A stretch of DNA of 64,000 nt from Morganella morganii (lineage in GTDB: Bacteria > Pseudomonadota > Gammaproteobacteria > Enterobacterales > Enterobacteriaceae). Shown one piece after another: positions 9,372 to 17,133 of this stretch (its first letter is position 1; every line of letters starts with the position of its first letter). A program made the translations under genes and the position numbers. The stretch covers positions 2,598,351 through 2,662,350 of the forward strand of contig NZ_NRQY01000001.1 of assembly GCF_003996855.1 (NCBI RefSeq), written 5' to 3'. Below the pieces are notes generated by a model. It did not search any database. It was not told the origin of the DNA and saw nothing but the letters and a program-made list of their open reading frames with translations.

Positions 9372-10560
9372 ACTGGCCGGCGCGGGAGCGCTGTTTGCCG
9401 CAGCGCTCTCCCTGCTCTCCTGCCAGAACTCTGCGGATAAGCCGTGGATACAGCCACAGACACCACCACCGGTGTCGCGCAATGATCTGACCAACTACGG
9501 CGATCCGAATCTCAGCCGCCTGGCACACCGCCTGCGGGATCCGTCCGCGCGTGTCCATATTGTCCAGATTGGCGATTCTCACACAGCGGCAGATTTTTTC
9601 TCCGGCACACTGCGTGATAAATTCCAGGCACGGTACGGCAATGCGGGGATCGGCTTTGTGCCGCCGAGCATTATCGCCGGGCAGCGCACAGCAAACTTTG
9701 TCTTCACTGAGCCGAAAAAACAGTGGTCATTCCTGACCAGCCGGAAAGATGATGCACCAAACTTCCCGCTGGGCGGCTTTATTATTTCGCCGCTGACCTC
9801 ACACAGTTCCCTGACCATGAAAGAGCGCAATCCGTCCTCTTATCAGTATGACATGCAGGTGCTGTACCAGACCGGTTATCCGGCCTCCGTTGCGGTACGC
9901 GGCGGCAGAGGCGGCACTCTGAACCTGACGCCGTCCTCAGAATGGCGTTTTTCTGACAGTGTGCCGGTGACCTTCCCGGCAGAGATCACCGCAAATGAAC
10001 AGAGCCCGCTGAATATCGGCGGCTGGTTTATCACCCGCAATCATCCGGGTGTGATGCTCTCATCTGCCGGTATCAACGGTGCCACCATCGCCATGACGGA
10101 AAAATGGCAGCCGCAGTGGGTGAATACCCTGGCGCAAACCGATCCGGAAATGGTGATCCTGGCTTACGGCACCAACGAAGCCTTTAATGATACGCTGGAT
10201 TTGGATCTCTACCGTCAGCAGCTGACCAATGTTGTGCGCAACATCCGCAATACCATGCCGGATGCGGTGATCCTGCTGGTCGGCCCGGGCGACAGTATCA
10301 AGAACAAAACCGCACCTGACTGCCGTTCACAACAGCCGGCCAATCTGCACAATGTGATGCAGATCCAGAAGTCTGTCGCGAAAAGTGAAGGCTTACTCTA
10401 CTGGGACTGGCAGCAGTTCATGGGGGGTGATTGTGCGATCAACAGCTGGGTGCTGCGTGATCTCGCACGGCCGGACAAAGTTCATCTCTCCGGTCCGGGT
10501 TATGAGAAGAGTGCCACCGCACTCTATAACGCGCTGGAATCCCTGCTCAGCCAGCAGTAA
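9334..10560 (+). CDS. ape1: Ape1-like O-acetylpeptidoglycan esterase
   Basis: A periplasmic SGNH esterase of the Ape1 family, removing O-acetyl groups from MurNAc so that lytic transglycosylases can act. Motifs: IVQIGDSHTAADFFSG (Ser nucleophile), a family-specific GNAGIGFVPPS segment, LAYGTNEAF (Asn of block III) and DKVHLSGPGY (catalytic Asp/His). The N-terminus is a signal or lipoprotein-like sequence with LLSCQN, so it may be lipidated. ATG 9334 (or the adjacent 9337) is chosen because the region upstream in frame is only the Arg/Lys-rich shadow of patB. It is the third gene of the O-acetylation operon. Confidence 0.87.
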   Translation: MMKQQKRPSWPLKLAGAGALFAAALSLLSCQNSADKPWIQPQTPPPVSRNDLTNYGDPNLSRLAHRLRDPSARVHIVQIGDSHTAADFFSGTLRDKFQARYGNAGIGFVPPSIIAGQRTANFVFTEPKKQWSFLTSRKDDAPNFPLGGFIISPLTSHSSLTMKERNPSSYQYDMQVLYQTGYPASVAVRGGRGGTLNLTPSSEWRFSDSVPVTFPAEITANEQSPLNIGGWFITRNHPGVMLSSAGINGATIAMTEKWQPQWVNTLAQTDPEMVILAYGTNEAFNDTLDLDLYRQQLTNVVRNIRNTMPDAVILLVGPGDSIKNKTAPDCRSQQPANLHNVMQIQKSVAKSEGLLYWDWQQFMGGDCAINSWVLRDLARPDKVHLSGPGYEKSATALYNALESLLSQQ

Positions 10561-10566
10561 CCGGTA

Positions 10567-10595
10567 CTCCGCAGATACGCTGATTATCTGCGGAG
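10567..10595. terminator. hairpin between convergent ape1 and the RAYT-HisRS gene
   Basis: An 11-bp perfect stem (CTCCGCAGATA / TATCTGCGGAG) with a 7-base loop lies 6 bases after ape1 and 10 bases from the end of the convergent gene. No strong T run follows on the plus strand, so it may act as a weak bidirectional terminator or an mRNA-stabilising 3' hairpin. Confidence 0.65.
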
Positions 10596-10604
10596 CCTCT
10601 CCCC

Positions 10605-12506
10605 TCAGCCGTTTACGCTGTGTCCCAGCACCCCGATCATGGCATTCTCATTCACAAACTTAATCATTCCGTTGTCTTTATCGGTCAGTTCCAGTTCTTT
10701 GTCGTCTTCTGACGGCACCACAATAATAAAACGGCTGCCGTTGCGTTCGGCATTCTTGCGGCAGGTGCTGATCCGCATCCCCGAGCAATCATTTTTAATG
10801 GTGAAGTGCGGGAACAGAGTCCGCAGGCGGCGTCCGACGATCAGATCATGTCCGGCGGCACGGGTGTTTTCCGGGATCAGCACCACGTCATTCGCATTCT
10901 GACGCAGCAGTTGTTTATGACATTTGCGGATCAGGAAAATAATCGGGTCGAGCATAAAAGCAAAACCACTGACTGCCACCTGTTTATCCAGCAGGTGTGA
11001 CGCACTGGCATCATAGCGCCCGCCGCGGCATAACAGCTCATCATGGCTGTCCGGATGGGTGGTGCGCCATTCAAACAGGGTATGGCAGTAATTATTCACC
11101 GGATACAGCCTCGGCGTCACACTGTACGGAATTTTAAGACGATTAAGGGATTCGAGCAGCTGACGAAATCGGGTGGCTGAAGCCTCAGAAAGAAACTCAC
11201 TGAGCCGGGGGGCCTTTTTATTGACGATATCCAGCAGCTTGTGCGGTACAGATAATAACTGCTCCGGTTTATCTTTCAGTCTGACCAGCCACTGTTCCTC
11301 AAAAAACGGCAGAAACGGCTGGTAATACTCTCTCAGCGCCCGGCGGAAACAACTGAACTCTTCTTCACTCCCCGCGGTATTTATTTTCAGTTCAATATAC
11401 GGCGTAAGATGTAATGAACTGAAAAAATCATACTGCATTAAAATATGCTCCAGCTCGATATCAATATTATCGTAGCCGAAAGCTTCCACACCAATCTGGT
11501 GATATTGTTCAAAATCCTGTTTCTGTCCGGCCACATTGCGGAACATCGCGCCGATATACCATAACTTGCTTTTCGACTGTAAACGCTGATGCTGTGCAAT
11601 CACGCGCAGACAACCCATCGTCCCCTCACCGCGCAGCAGTGCCGGATGACTGCAATTGAGTTTCGGCCCGTTATGGTTATCCTCTGCGAATGCGGCAGCA
11701 TTCTTCATGTGGTCATCCCAGTATTCCAGCAGCGGAAAGCGGATTTCCTGATAACAATAACGCGCCAGCAGTTTAGAGGCGCGGTTTTCCAGCCAGATCC
11801 AGTCCGCCACATCATTACTGTAATGTTTGCGCGGCCGCCCGCTCTGATGCGGGCGCACTGTCCGGTTCACTTCAAATTCCAGTTTCTGGCAATACTGATT
11901 GGTGCCCAGTACGCAATTCTGATTCAGACAGATTTGGATATGCTCAATAACAGACTGGCTGATAGTGGTATATAAAAAATGCTGATAATGAATCCCGCGC
12001 TCTTCCGGTGTTTTACCTAATTGCAAATAACACTGGTGCTCAGTCATTCTCGGAATAGTACATTCCCCGGTGTTATGACCATAGCTTGAATAATTTAAGT
12101 TATGTCTGTCATTATATTCTGACTGGTCGGATGTGAGCGTATCAACATATTGAGAGACCAAAAGAAAATAGGAATTCGCCTCGATCAGACAGCTGTTATA
12201 ACGCCGATCCCATAATGCGCCGCTGCGCTGATATTTATTATTGTAATAAGGAACATACTGGCGTCCGATGTGTTGTATGAAGCGGCTTAAATCTTCTTTT
12301 GATTTTGGTGTCAGCAGTAATAATACGGTATCGGCCTGAAGCGAATAAGCATGAAGCTCGCAATTGTATGATTCTAAAGACCTGTCAATGCAGGTCAGAA
12401 AGCGGGCGTAATCATTCTCTTCCTGAAAGAGTTTTTCATGATTGTGTCCGTTAAGTTTAATCAGCTGTGGTAATCCCGGAAAATAAAGGCGCTCTCTTCT
12501 TGGCAT
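10605..12506 (-). CDS. RAYT (Y1 transposase-like) domain fused to a degenerate histidyl-tRNA synthetase
   Basis: A 633-residue fusion. Residues 1-227 look like a complete REP-associated tyrosine transposase: MPRRERLYFPG start, GALWDRRYNSCLIEA, the Tyr of SQYVD and a terminal GRPRK. However, the HUH metal-binding motif is lost (QADTVLLLL where NHVHLLL is usual), so it should bind nucleic acid without cutting. Residues 228-633 resemble HisRS: LRGEGTMGCLR (291-301), MFR (321-323), YHQIGVEAFG (335-344), CRGGRYD (493-499) and a C-terminal anticodon-binding-like domain. The HisRS signature RGLDYY is replaced by PVNNYC, and the motif-3 Arg is absent (GFAFMLDPIIFL). Histidine-pocket residues partly persist but aminoacylation looks impossible. 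It is divergent from hdcT1, so I infer a histidine- or tRNA-sensing regulator. HisZ-type proteins lack the RAYT part. Confidence 0.85.
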   Translation of the reverse strand: MPRRERLYFPGLPQLIKLNGHNHEKLFQEENDYARFLTCIDRSLESYNCELHAYSLQADTVLLLLTPKSKEDLSRFIQHIGRQYVPYYNNKYQRSGALWDRRYNSCLIEANSYFLLVSQYVDTLTSDQSEYNDRHNLNYSSYGHNTGECTIPRMTEHQCYLQLGKTPEERGIHYQHFLYTTISQSVIEHIQICLNQNCVLGTNQYCQKLEFEVNRTVRPHQSGRPRKHYSNDVADWIWLENRASKLLARYCYQEIRFPLLEYWDDHMKNAAAFAEDNHNGPKLNCSHPALLRGEGTMGCLRVIAQHQRLQSKSKLWYIGAMFRNVAGQKQDFEQYHQIGVEAFGYDNIDIELEHILMQYDFFSSLHLTPYIELKINTAGSEEEFSCFRRALREYYQPFLPFFEEQWLVRLKDKPEQLLSVPHKLLDIVNKKAPRLSEFLSEASATRFRQLLESLNRLKIPYSVTPRLYPVNNYCHTLFEWRTTHPDSHDELLCRGGRYDASASHLLDKQVAVSGFAFMLDPIIFLIRKCHKQLLRQNANDVVLIPENTRAAGHDLIVGRRLRTLFPHFTIKNDCSGMRISTCRKNAERNGSRFIIVVPSEDDKELELTDKDNGMIKFVNENAMIGVLGHSVNG

Positions 12507-12560
12507 AGGTCAGCGCTCCAATCGCTAAAAATAATAAGTTTATCTAATGAGTAATATAAT

Positions 12561-12609
12561 ATAAAACCGGTTTTATTATTTTAACTCATATCATAAAACC
12601 TGTTTTTAT
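12561..12609. promoter_or_regulatory. twin palindromes upstream of the RAYT-HisRS gene
   Basis: A perfect 16-bp palindrome (ATAAAACCGGTTTTAT, 12561-12576) is followed by a near copy (ATAAAACC-T-GTTTTTAT, 12593-12609). Centres are about 32 bp apart, roughly three helical turns, 55-100 bases upstream of the fusion gene's start. This spacing is typical of a pair of operator sites. Which protein binds is unknown; autoregulation by the fusion protein is a guess. Confidence 0.5.
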
Positions 12610-12820
12610 TTCTGAATGCCATTCTTTTTTATCGTATTGAAAAAAGTATATTTATTTTTTACTTACCCTGTTTGTTAATTCACATATGACAAAAGTAAAA
12701 TAATAACCACATAGAAATACGGACTATTCACGCTCAAAAAGGGGGACAGAGTCACTTACTGAAAAACGGCACATAAAATATTCATTTTCAGCCGAAACTG
12801 TTATAGAAGCGCTGTTTTTT

Positions 12821-12834
12821 TTGATCGATATCAA
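12821..12834. promoter_or_regulatory. FNR box upstream of hdcT1
   Basis: TTGATCGATATCAA is a perfect match to the FNR consensus TTGAT-N4-ATCAA. Its centre is about 102 bases upstream of the hdcT1 start codon. It is well placed to activate a promoter for the histamine operon when oxygen is low. I cannot fix the -10 with confidence. CRP also binds related dyads, but the TTGAT/ATCAA halves favour FNR. Confidence 0.75.
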
Positions 12835-12929
12835 ATTTAGAACGACATTTAAAAATTAAGTTTTCCCTATCTCGGTAATTGTCATCGGGTGCACCTTTCC
12901 AATTAAACAATCATTACAGGAAAAGCATT

Positions 12930-14291
12930 ATGGGAAACATGAGTGCCAGTTCCGCCCATAAAATGGGGGTGGTCGCGCTGACCCTGGTAACCGCATCAAA
13001 TATGATGGGTTCCGGTGTGTTCATGCTGCCGACTAACCTCGCGGGCGTCGGTTACATCTCCTTATGGGGATGGTTATTTACAATCATTGGTGTTATCGCA
13101 TTAGCATTAGTTTTCGCCAAAACCAGTCTTATCACACCGCGTAACGGCGGTATCGTGGCTTACGCCAGCGATGCTTTCGGTCCGTTTATCGGTTTCCAGA
13201 CCACTGTTTGTTACTGGATCAGTGCCTGGGTCGGTAACGTCGCGCTGCTGGTTGCCGGTGTCGGCTACCTCAGCTACTTCTTCCCTGAACTGAGAAACCC
13301 GGCTATCGGCAGTATCGTTGCTATCGCGATTCTGTGGGGCTTTGTGGTGTTAGCCAGCTTCGGTGCCCGTGTCGCCGGTCGTGCGCAGTCATTCACTGCA
13401 AGCTGCATGCTGGTCGTTGTTCTGGGTGTCGGTGTAATCGGCTGGTTCTGGTTCGATCCGCAGATGTTCTCTCAGGTCTATAACGGCACCGGTAAAAGTG
13501 ATACCACTGCTATTATTACTGCGGCATCTATCGCACTGTGGGGCTTCCTGGGTGTTGAATTTGCTGTGGTTTCCAGCGGCCAGGTGGACAAACCAGAGTA
13601 CACTGTACCGCGTGCCACCGTTTATGGTCTGCTGATTGCCTCCGTCTGTTACGTCGGCAGCTGTACGGTCATCATGGGTCTGGTTCCGCACGAAGAACTG
13701 GTTAACTCTGCTGCGCCGTTTGCTGATGCTGCCCGTTACATGTTCGGTGAAACTGCCGGTACTGTTGCGTCTATCCTGAGTATCATCGCCTGCTTCGGTT
13801 CAATCTCCGGCTGGTTAATCCTTCAGTCTGAAGGTCCGCGTGCCGGTGCCAACCAGGGTCTGTTCCCTAAATTCTTCTCTGATGTGAACAAAAATGACGT
13901 TCCGATGAAAAGCCTGATTTTCACCGGTGTGCTGATGAGCCTGGTGCTGTTAATGACCGCATCACCAAACCTAGCCAAACAGTTCGAAATCGTCATTCTG
14001 ATGTCTGTTTTCGCATCCCTGCTGCCATACATGTATGCACTGATTTCTCTGCCAATCATCATGGTTTCCAAAAAAATGAACCGCGGCAGAACATTCATTT
14101 TCTATAACGTCCTGGTGGTTATCGGCATTATCTACTGTGTCTTTGCCCTGTTAGGTTCCGGTTCTGATTCAATGTTCTGGGGTCTGGTCATGATGTCCCT
14201 CACTATCCCGCTGTTCAGCTTCGTAGCTGCCGGCCGTGCGAAAAAAGGCAACGACATCCTGTATATCAATGACGAACAAAACAAAGCGTGA
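12930..14291 (+). CDS. hdcT1: histidine/histamine antiporter
   Basis: A 12-segment APC-superfamily (basic amino acid/polyamine antiporter) exchanger expected to import histidine and export histamine. This consumes an inward proton through decarboxylation and generates proton motive force. The family N-terminus VTASNMMGSGVFMLP (segment 1 unwound GSG motif), GFLGVEFAVV and GFQTTVCYW are visible. ATG 12930 is preceded by a CAGGAAAAG Shine-Dalgarno; the upstream in-frame TTG is unlikely. The protein is about 453 residues. It is the first gene of the histamine operon, 50 bases before hdc, and is paralogous to the antiporter downstream of hdc. Confidence 0.92.
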   Translation: MGNMSASSAHKMGVVALTLVTASNMMGSGVFMLPTNLAGVGYISLWGWLFTIIGVIALALVFAKTSLITPRNGGIVAYASDAFGPFIGFQTTVCYWISAWVGNVALLVAGVGYLSYFFPELRNPAIGSIVAIAILWGFVVLASFGARVAGRAQSFTASCMLVVVLGVGVIGWFWFDPQMFSQVYNGTGKSDTTAIITAASIALWGFLGVEFAVVSSGQVDKPEYTVPRATVYGLLIASVCYVGSCTVIMGLVPHEELVNSAAPFADAARYMFGETAGTVASILSIIACFGSISGWLILQSEGPRAGANQGLFPKFFSDVNKNDVPMKSLIFTGVLMSLVLLMTASPNLAKQFEIVILMSVFASLLPYMYALISLPIIMVSKKMNRGRTFIFYNVLVVIGIIYCVFALLGSGSDSMFWGLVMMSLTIPLFSFVAAGRAKKGNDILYINDEQNKA

Positions 14292-14341
14292 TTTGCTCCG
14301 CTTCACAGTCTTAAATTTTGAAAAACAAGAGGTAATTAAGT

Positions 14342-15477
14342 ATGACTCTGTCTATCAATGATCAAAACAAACTTGATGCATTCTGGGCTTATTGCGTAAA
14401 AAACCAGTATTTCAATATCGGTTATCCTGAATCAGCGGATTTTGATTACACTAATCTGGAACGCTTCTTACGTTTCTCTATCAATAACTGCGGTGACTGG
14501 GGCGAATATTGCAACTACCTGCTGAACTCTTTCGATTTCGAAAAAGAAGTGATGGAGTATTTCGCAGACCTGTTCAAAATCCCGTTTGAACAAAGCTGGG
14601 GTTATGTCACCAACGGCGGTACCGAAGGTAATATGTTCGGTTGCTACCTGGGCCGTGAAATCTTCCCTGACGGTACCCTGTACTATTCAAAAGATACTCA
14701 CTATTCCGTTGCGAAAATCGTTAAATTACTGCGCATCAAATCTCAGGTTGTTGAATCTCTGCCAAGCGGCGAAATCGACTATGACGATCTGATGAAAAAA
14801 TCGCTGACGATAAAGAAGCGCATCCGATCATCTTCGCTAACATCGGTACCACTGTCCGCGGTGCCATCGATGATATCGCAGAAATCCAGAAACGCCTGAA
14901 AGCAGCCGGTATCAAACGTGAAGATTACTATCTGCACGCCGATGCGGCACTGAGTGGCATGATCCTGCCATTCGTTGATGATGCACAGCCATTTACTTTT
15001 GCAGACGGTATCGACTCAATCGGTGTTTCCGGCCACAAAATGATTGGTTCGCCAATCCCTTGCGATATCGTTGTTGCGAAAAAAGAGAACGTAGACCGTA
15101 TTTCTGTTGAAATCGACTACATCTCCGCACACGACAAAACTATCACCGGTTCCCGTAACGGTCACACACCACTGATGCTGTGGGAAGCTATCCGTTCACA
15201 TTCAGCTGAAGAGTGGAAACGCCGCATCGCCCGCAGCCTGGATATGGCGCAGTACGCTGTTGACCGTATGCAGAAAGCCGGTATCAATGCATGGCGCAAC
15301 AAAAATTCCATCACTGTTGTGTTCCCTTGCCCGTCAGAACGCGTCTGGAGAGAACATTGCCTGGCAACATCCGGCGACGTGGCTCACCTGATCACCACCG
15401 CGCACCATCTGGATACCGTACAGATCGACAAACTGATCGACGATGTTATCGCGGATTTTAACTTACACGCGGCATAA
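14342..15477 (+). CDS. hdc: pyridoxal-phosphate histidine decarboxylase, frameshifted in this sequence
   Basis: Converts histidine to histamine and CO2 in the cytoplasm. This is the PLP-dependent (group II) enzyme characteristic of Morganella, Klebsiella and Photobacterium, not the pyruvoyl type. The first frame ([30 protein letters not shown], cofactor-binding region) breaks at an A6 run (14795-14800). One extra A restores [20 protein letters not shown] and joins the downstream frame containing HADAALSG and the PLP-lysine motif [14 protein letters not shown] (Lys about 233 counting Met). The repaired length is exactly 378 residues, the known size. A Shine-Dalgarno (AGAGGTAAT) precedes ATG 14342. 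Restoration to exact family length argues for a sequence error. Confidence 0.95.
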
Positions 15478-15482
15478 AAAAA

Positions 15483-15509
15483 GGCAGTGGTAAATATCCA
15501 CTGCCCCCT
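15483..15509 (+). terminator. hairpin after hdc
   Basis: An 8-bp perfect stem (GGCAGTGG / CCACTGCC) with a 7-base loop starts 6 bases after the hdc stop and is followed by CCCTT. The T run is weak, so it may cause partial termination, giving less hdcT2-hisRS transcript than hdcT1-hdc. A second larger inverted repeat (GTTGCCGGC ... GCCGGCAAC, 15519-15549) follows in the same 200-base gap. Confidence 0.65.
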
Positions 15510-15680
15510 TACGGTTCGTTGCCGGCGCAGACGCCAATCCTGCCGGCAACGCTCTCTAACCTATACAGCGACACAGGATGATGCAAGAAAAAAGACCAAA
15601 AAACACGGCTCAGTTCTCTGATCGTGAGATTTTTTGCTCTCTCATCCGCAGCTGGAGTATTTCTGTGAGGACAAAATGGT

Positions 15681-17123
15681 ATGGTTCCCAATGGTAAACC
15701 CACCCACCGCATGGGCCTGACAGCCCTGATCATTATGACGGCTTCCAATATGATGGGAAGCGGCGTGTTTATGTTACCCTCCTCCCTGGCGCATATCGGC
15801 TCTGTCGCGCTGTGGGGCGGCCTGCTGACCTTCTGCGGCGTGCTGGCACTGGCGCTGGTGTTCGCCAAAACCGGTGAAATCTCCCCCTGTAAAGGCGGCG
15901 TGATTGCCAACATCGGCCGGACATTCGGGCAGTATATCGGGTTACAGACATCACTTTTTTACTGGCTTTCGACCTGGATAGGCAACTGTGCCTTACTGAT
16001 CTCCGGTGTCGGTTATCTCTCTTATTTCTTTCCGCAGCTTCACACTCCGCTTTACGCCGCTATTACCGCTATTATTATTCTCTGGGCTTTCGTTCTGCTG
16101 GGTTTGCAGGGCGCAAAAGTCGTCGGCTATGCGCAGATTTTTACCGGCCTTTGTATGCTCACCGTTATTCTGAGCATCAGCATTTTCGGCTGGACCAGTT
16201 TTGATTACACACGTTACATCACCAGTTTTAATGTTACTCAGACCAGTAATACAGATGCTATTTTTGCCGCCGCTGCTATTTCGCTGTGGGGCTACCTGGG
16301 AATTGAATCTGCATCAGTTTCATCCGCCCAGGTGATTAATCCGCACCGCAATATTCCGCTGGCAACCATTATCGGGCTGGTGATTGCCGCCGCCTGCTAT
16401 CTCAGTTCCACCAATGTCATGATGGGGATACTGCCCCACGAACAGCTTGTTAACTCCACCGCGCCGTTTGCGGATACCGCCCGTTATCTGTGGGGCGAAC
16501 ATGCGGGACAGATTATCTCTGCACTCGCAATTATTGCCTGCTTCGGTGCATTACCGGGCTGGCAGATTTTACAGACTGAAGTTCCCCGCTCTGCGGCGGA
16601 AGAAGGCACATTCCCGCGTTTTTTTGCGGATGTGAACCGCCACGGCGTGCCGTATAAAGGGCTGATTTGTACCGCTGGGATGATGAGTGCCGTGCTGTTG
16701 CTTACCATCTCACCGAGCCTGGAACAGCAGTTCCGCAACATCATTATTCTTGCGGTATCCGCCAGTCTGATCCCGTATGCGTTTGCAGTGATTTCCCTGC
16801 CGATCGCCATGATCGCCAAAAAAATGCAGTACGGGCGCACCTTTATTATTTACGCCACTCTGAGCCTGATTGGTCTGGGATTCATTATGGTCGCGCTGAC
16901 AGGCGCCGGTACCAAACCGCTGTTCTGGGGCATGGTGCTGCAAATGGTTACCATTCCGCTGTATCTGTTTTTTATTATGCGCCGTGAAAAAAACACTACT
17001 GATCCCCGTCCCGGGCTCGCCCTGTCGTACATCCCGGGGATCTGCACTGAGCAGACCGCTGAGATGGCGTTATCGGCTGACAATGATGACAGCCGGAATT
17101 TCTCACAGAGAAACTGTATATAG
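15681..17123 (+). CDS. hdcT2: second histidine/histamine antiporter
   Basis: An APC-superfamily antiporter of 480 residues, clearly paralogous to hdcT1: IIMTASNMMGSGVFMLP, FADTARYLWGEHAG and IPYAFAVISLPIAMIAKKMQYGRTF each have counterparts there. ATG 15681 follows a TGAGGA Shine-Dalgarno about 9 bases upstream. The start region lacks any longer N-terminus. Compared with hdcT1 it carries a C-terminal extension of about 30 polar residues. It lies 203 bases after hdc with hairpins between, so expression may differ from the first antiporter. Histidine/histamine exchange is inferred from the locus; other amine exchange is possible. Confidence 0.88.
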   Translation: MVPNGKPTHRMGLTALIIMTASNMMGSGVFMLPSSLAHIGSVALWGGLLTFCGVLALALVFAKTGEISPCKGGVIANIGRTFGQYIGLQTSLFYWLSTWIGNCALLISGVGYLSYFFPQLHTPLYAAITAIIILWAFVLLGLQGAKVVGYAQIFTGLCMLTVILSISIFGWTSFDYTRYITSFNVTQTSNTDAIFAAAAISLWGYLGIESASVSSAQVINPHRNIPLATIIGLVIAAACYLSSTNVMMGILPHEQLVNSTAPFADTARYLWGEHAGQIISALAIIACFGALPGWQILQTEVPRSAAEEGTFPRFFADVNRHGVPYKGLICTAGMMSAVLLLTISPSLEQQFRNIIILAVSASLIPYAFAVISLPIAMIAKKMQYGRTFIIYATLSLIGLGFIMVALTGAGTKPLFWGMVLQMVTIPLYLFFIMRREKNTTDPRPGLALSYIPGICTEQTAEMALSADNDDSRNFSQRNCI

Positions 17124-17133
17124 AGGACTAAAA

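Noticed and set aside
11589..11975. A 128-residue open frame on the plus strand inside the RAYT-HisRS gene.
   Set aside because: It is a shadow of the minus-strand coding sequence with no start signal or recognisable domain.
10605..12506. Fusion gene as a HisZ-type ATP phosphoribosyltransferase regulatory subunit.
   Set aside because: HisZ lacks the anticodon-binding domain and any transposase-like domain, and no hisG is nearby. A related sensing role is still possible.
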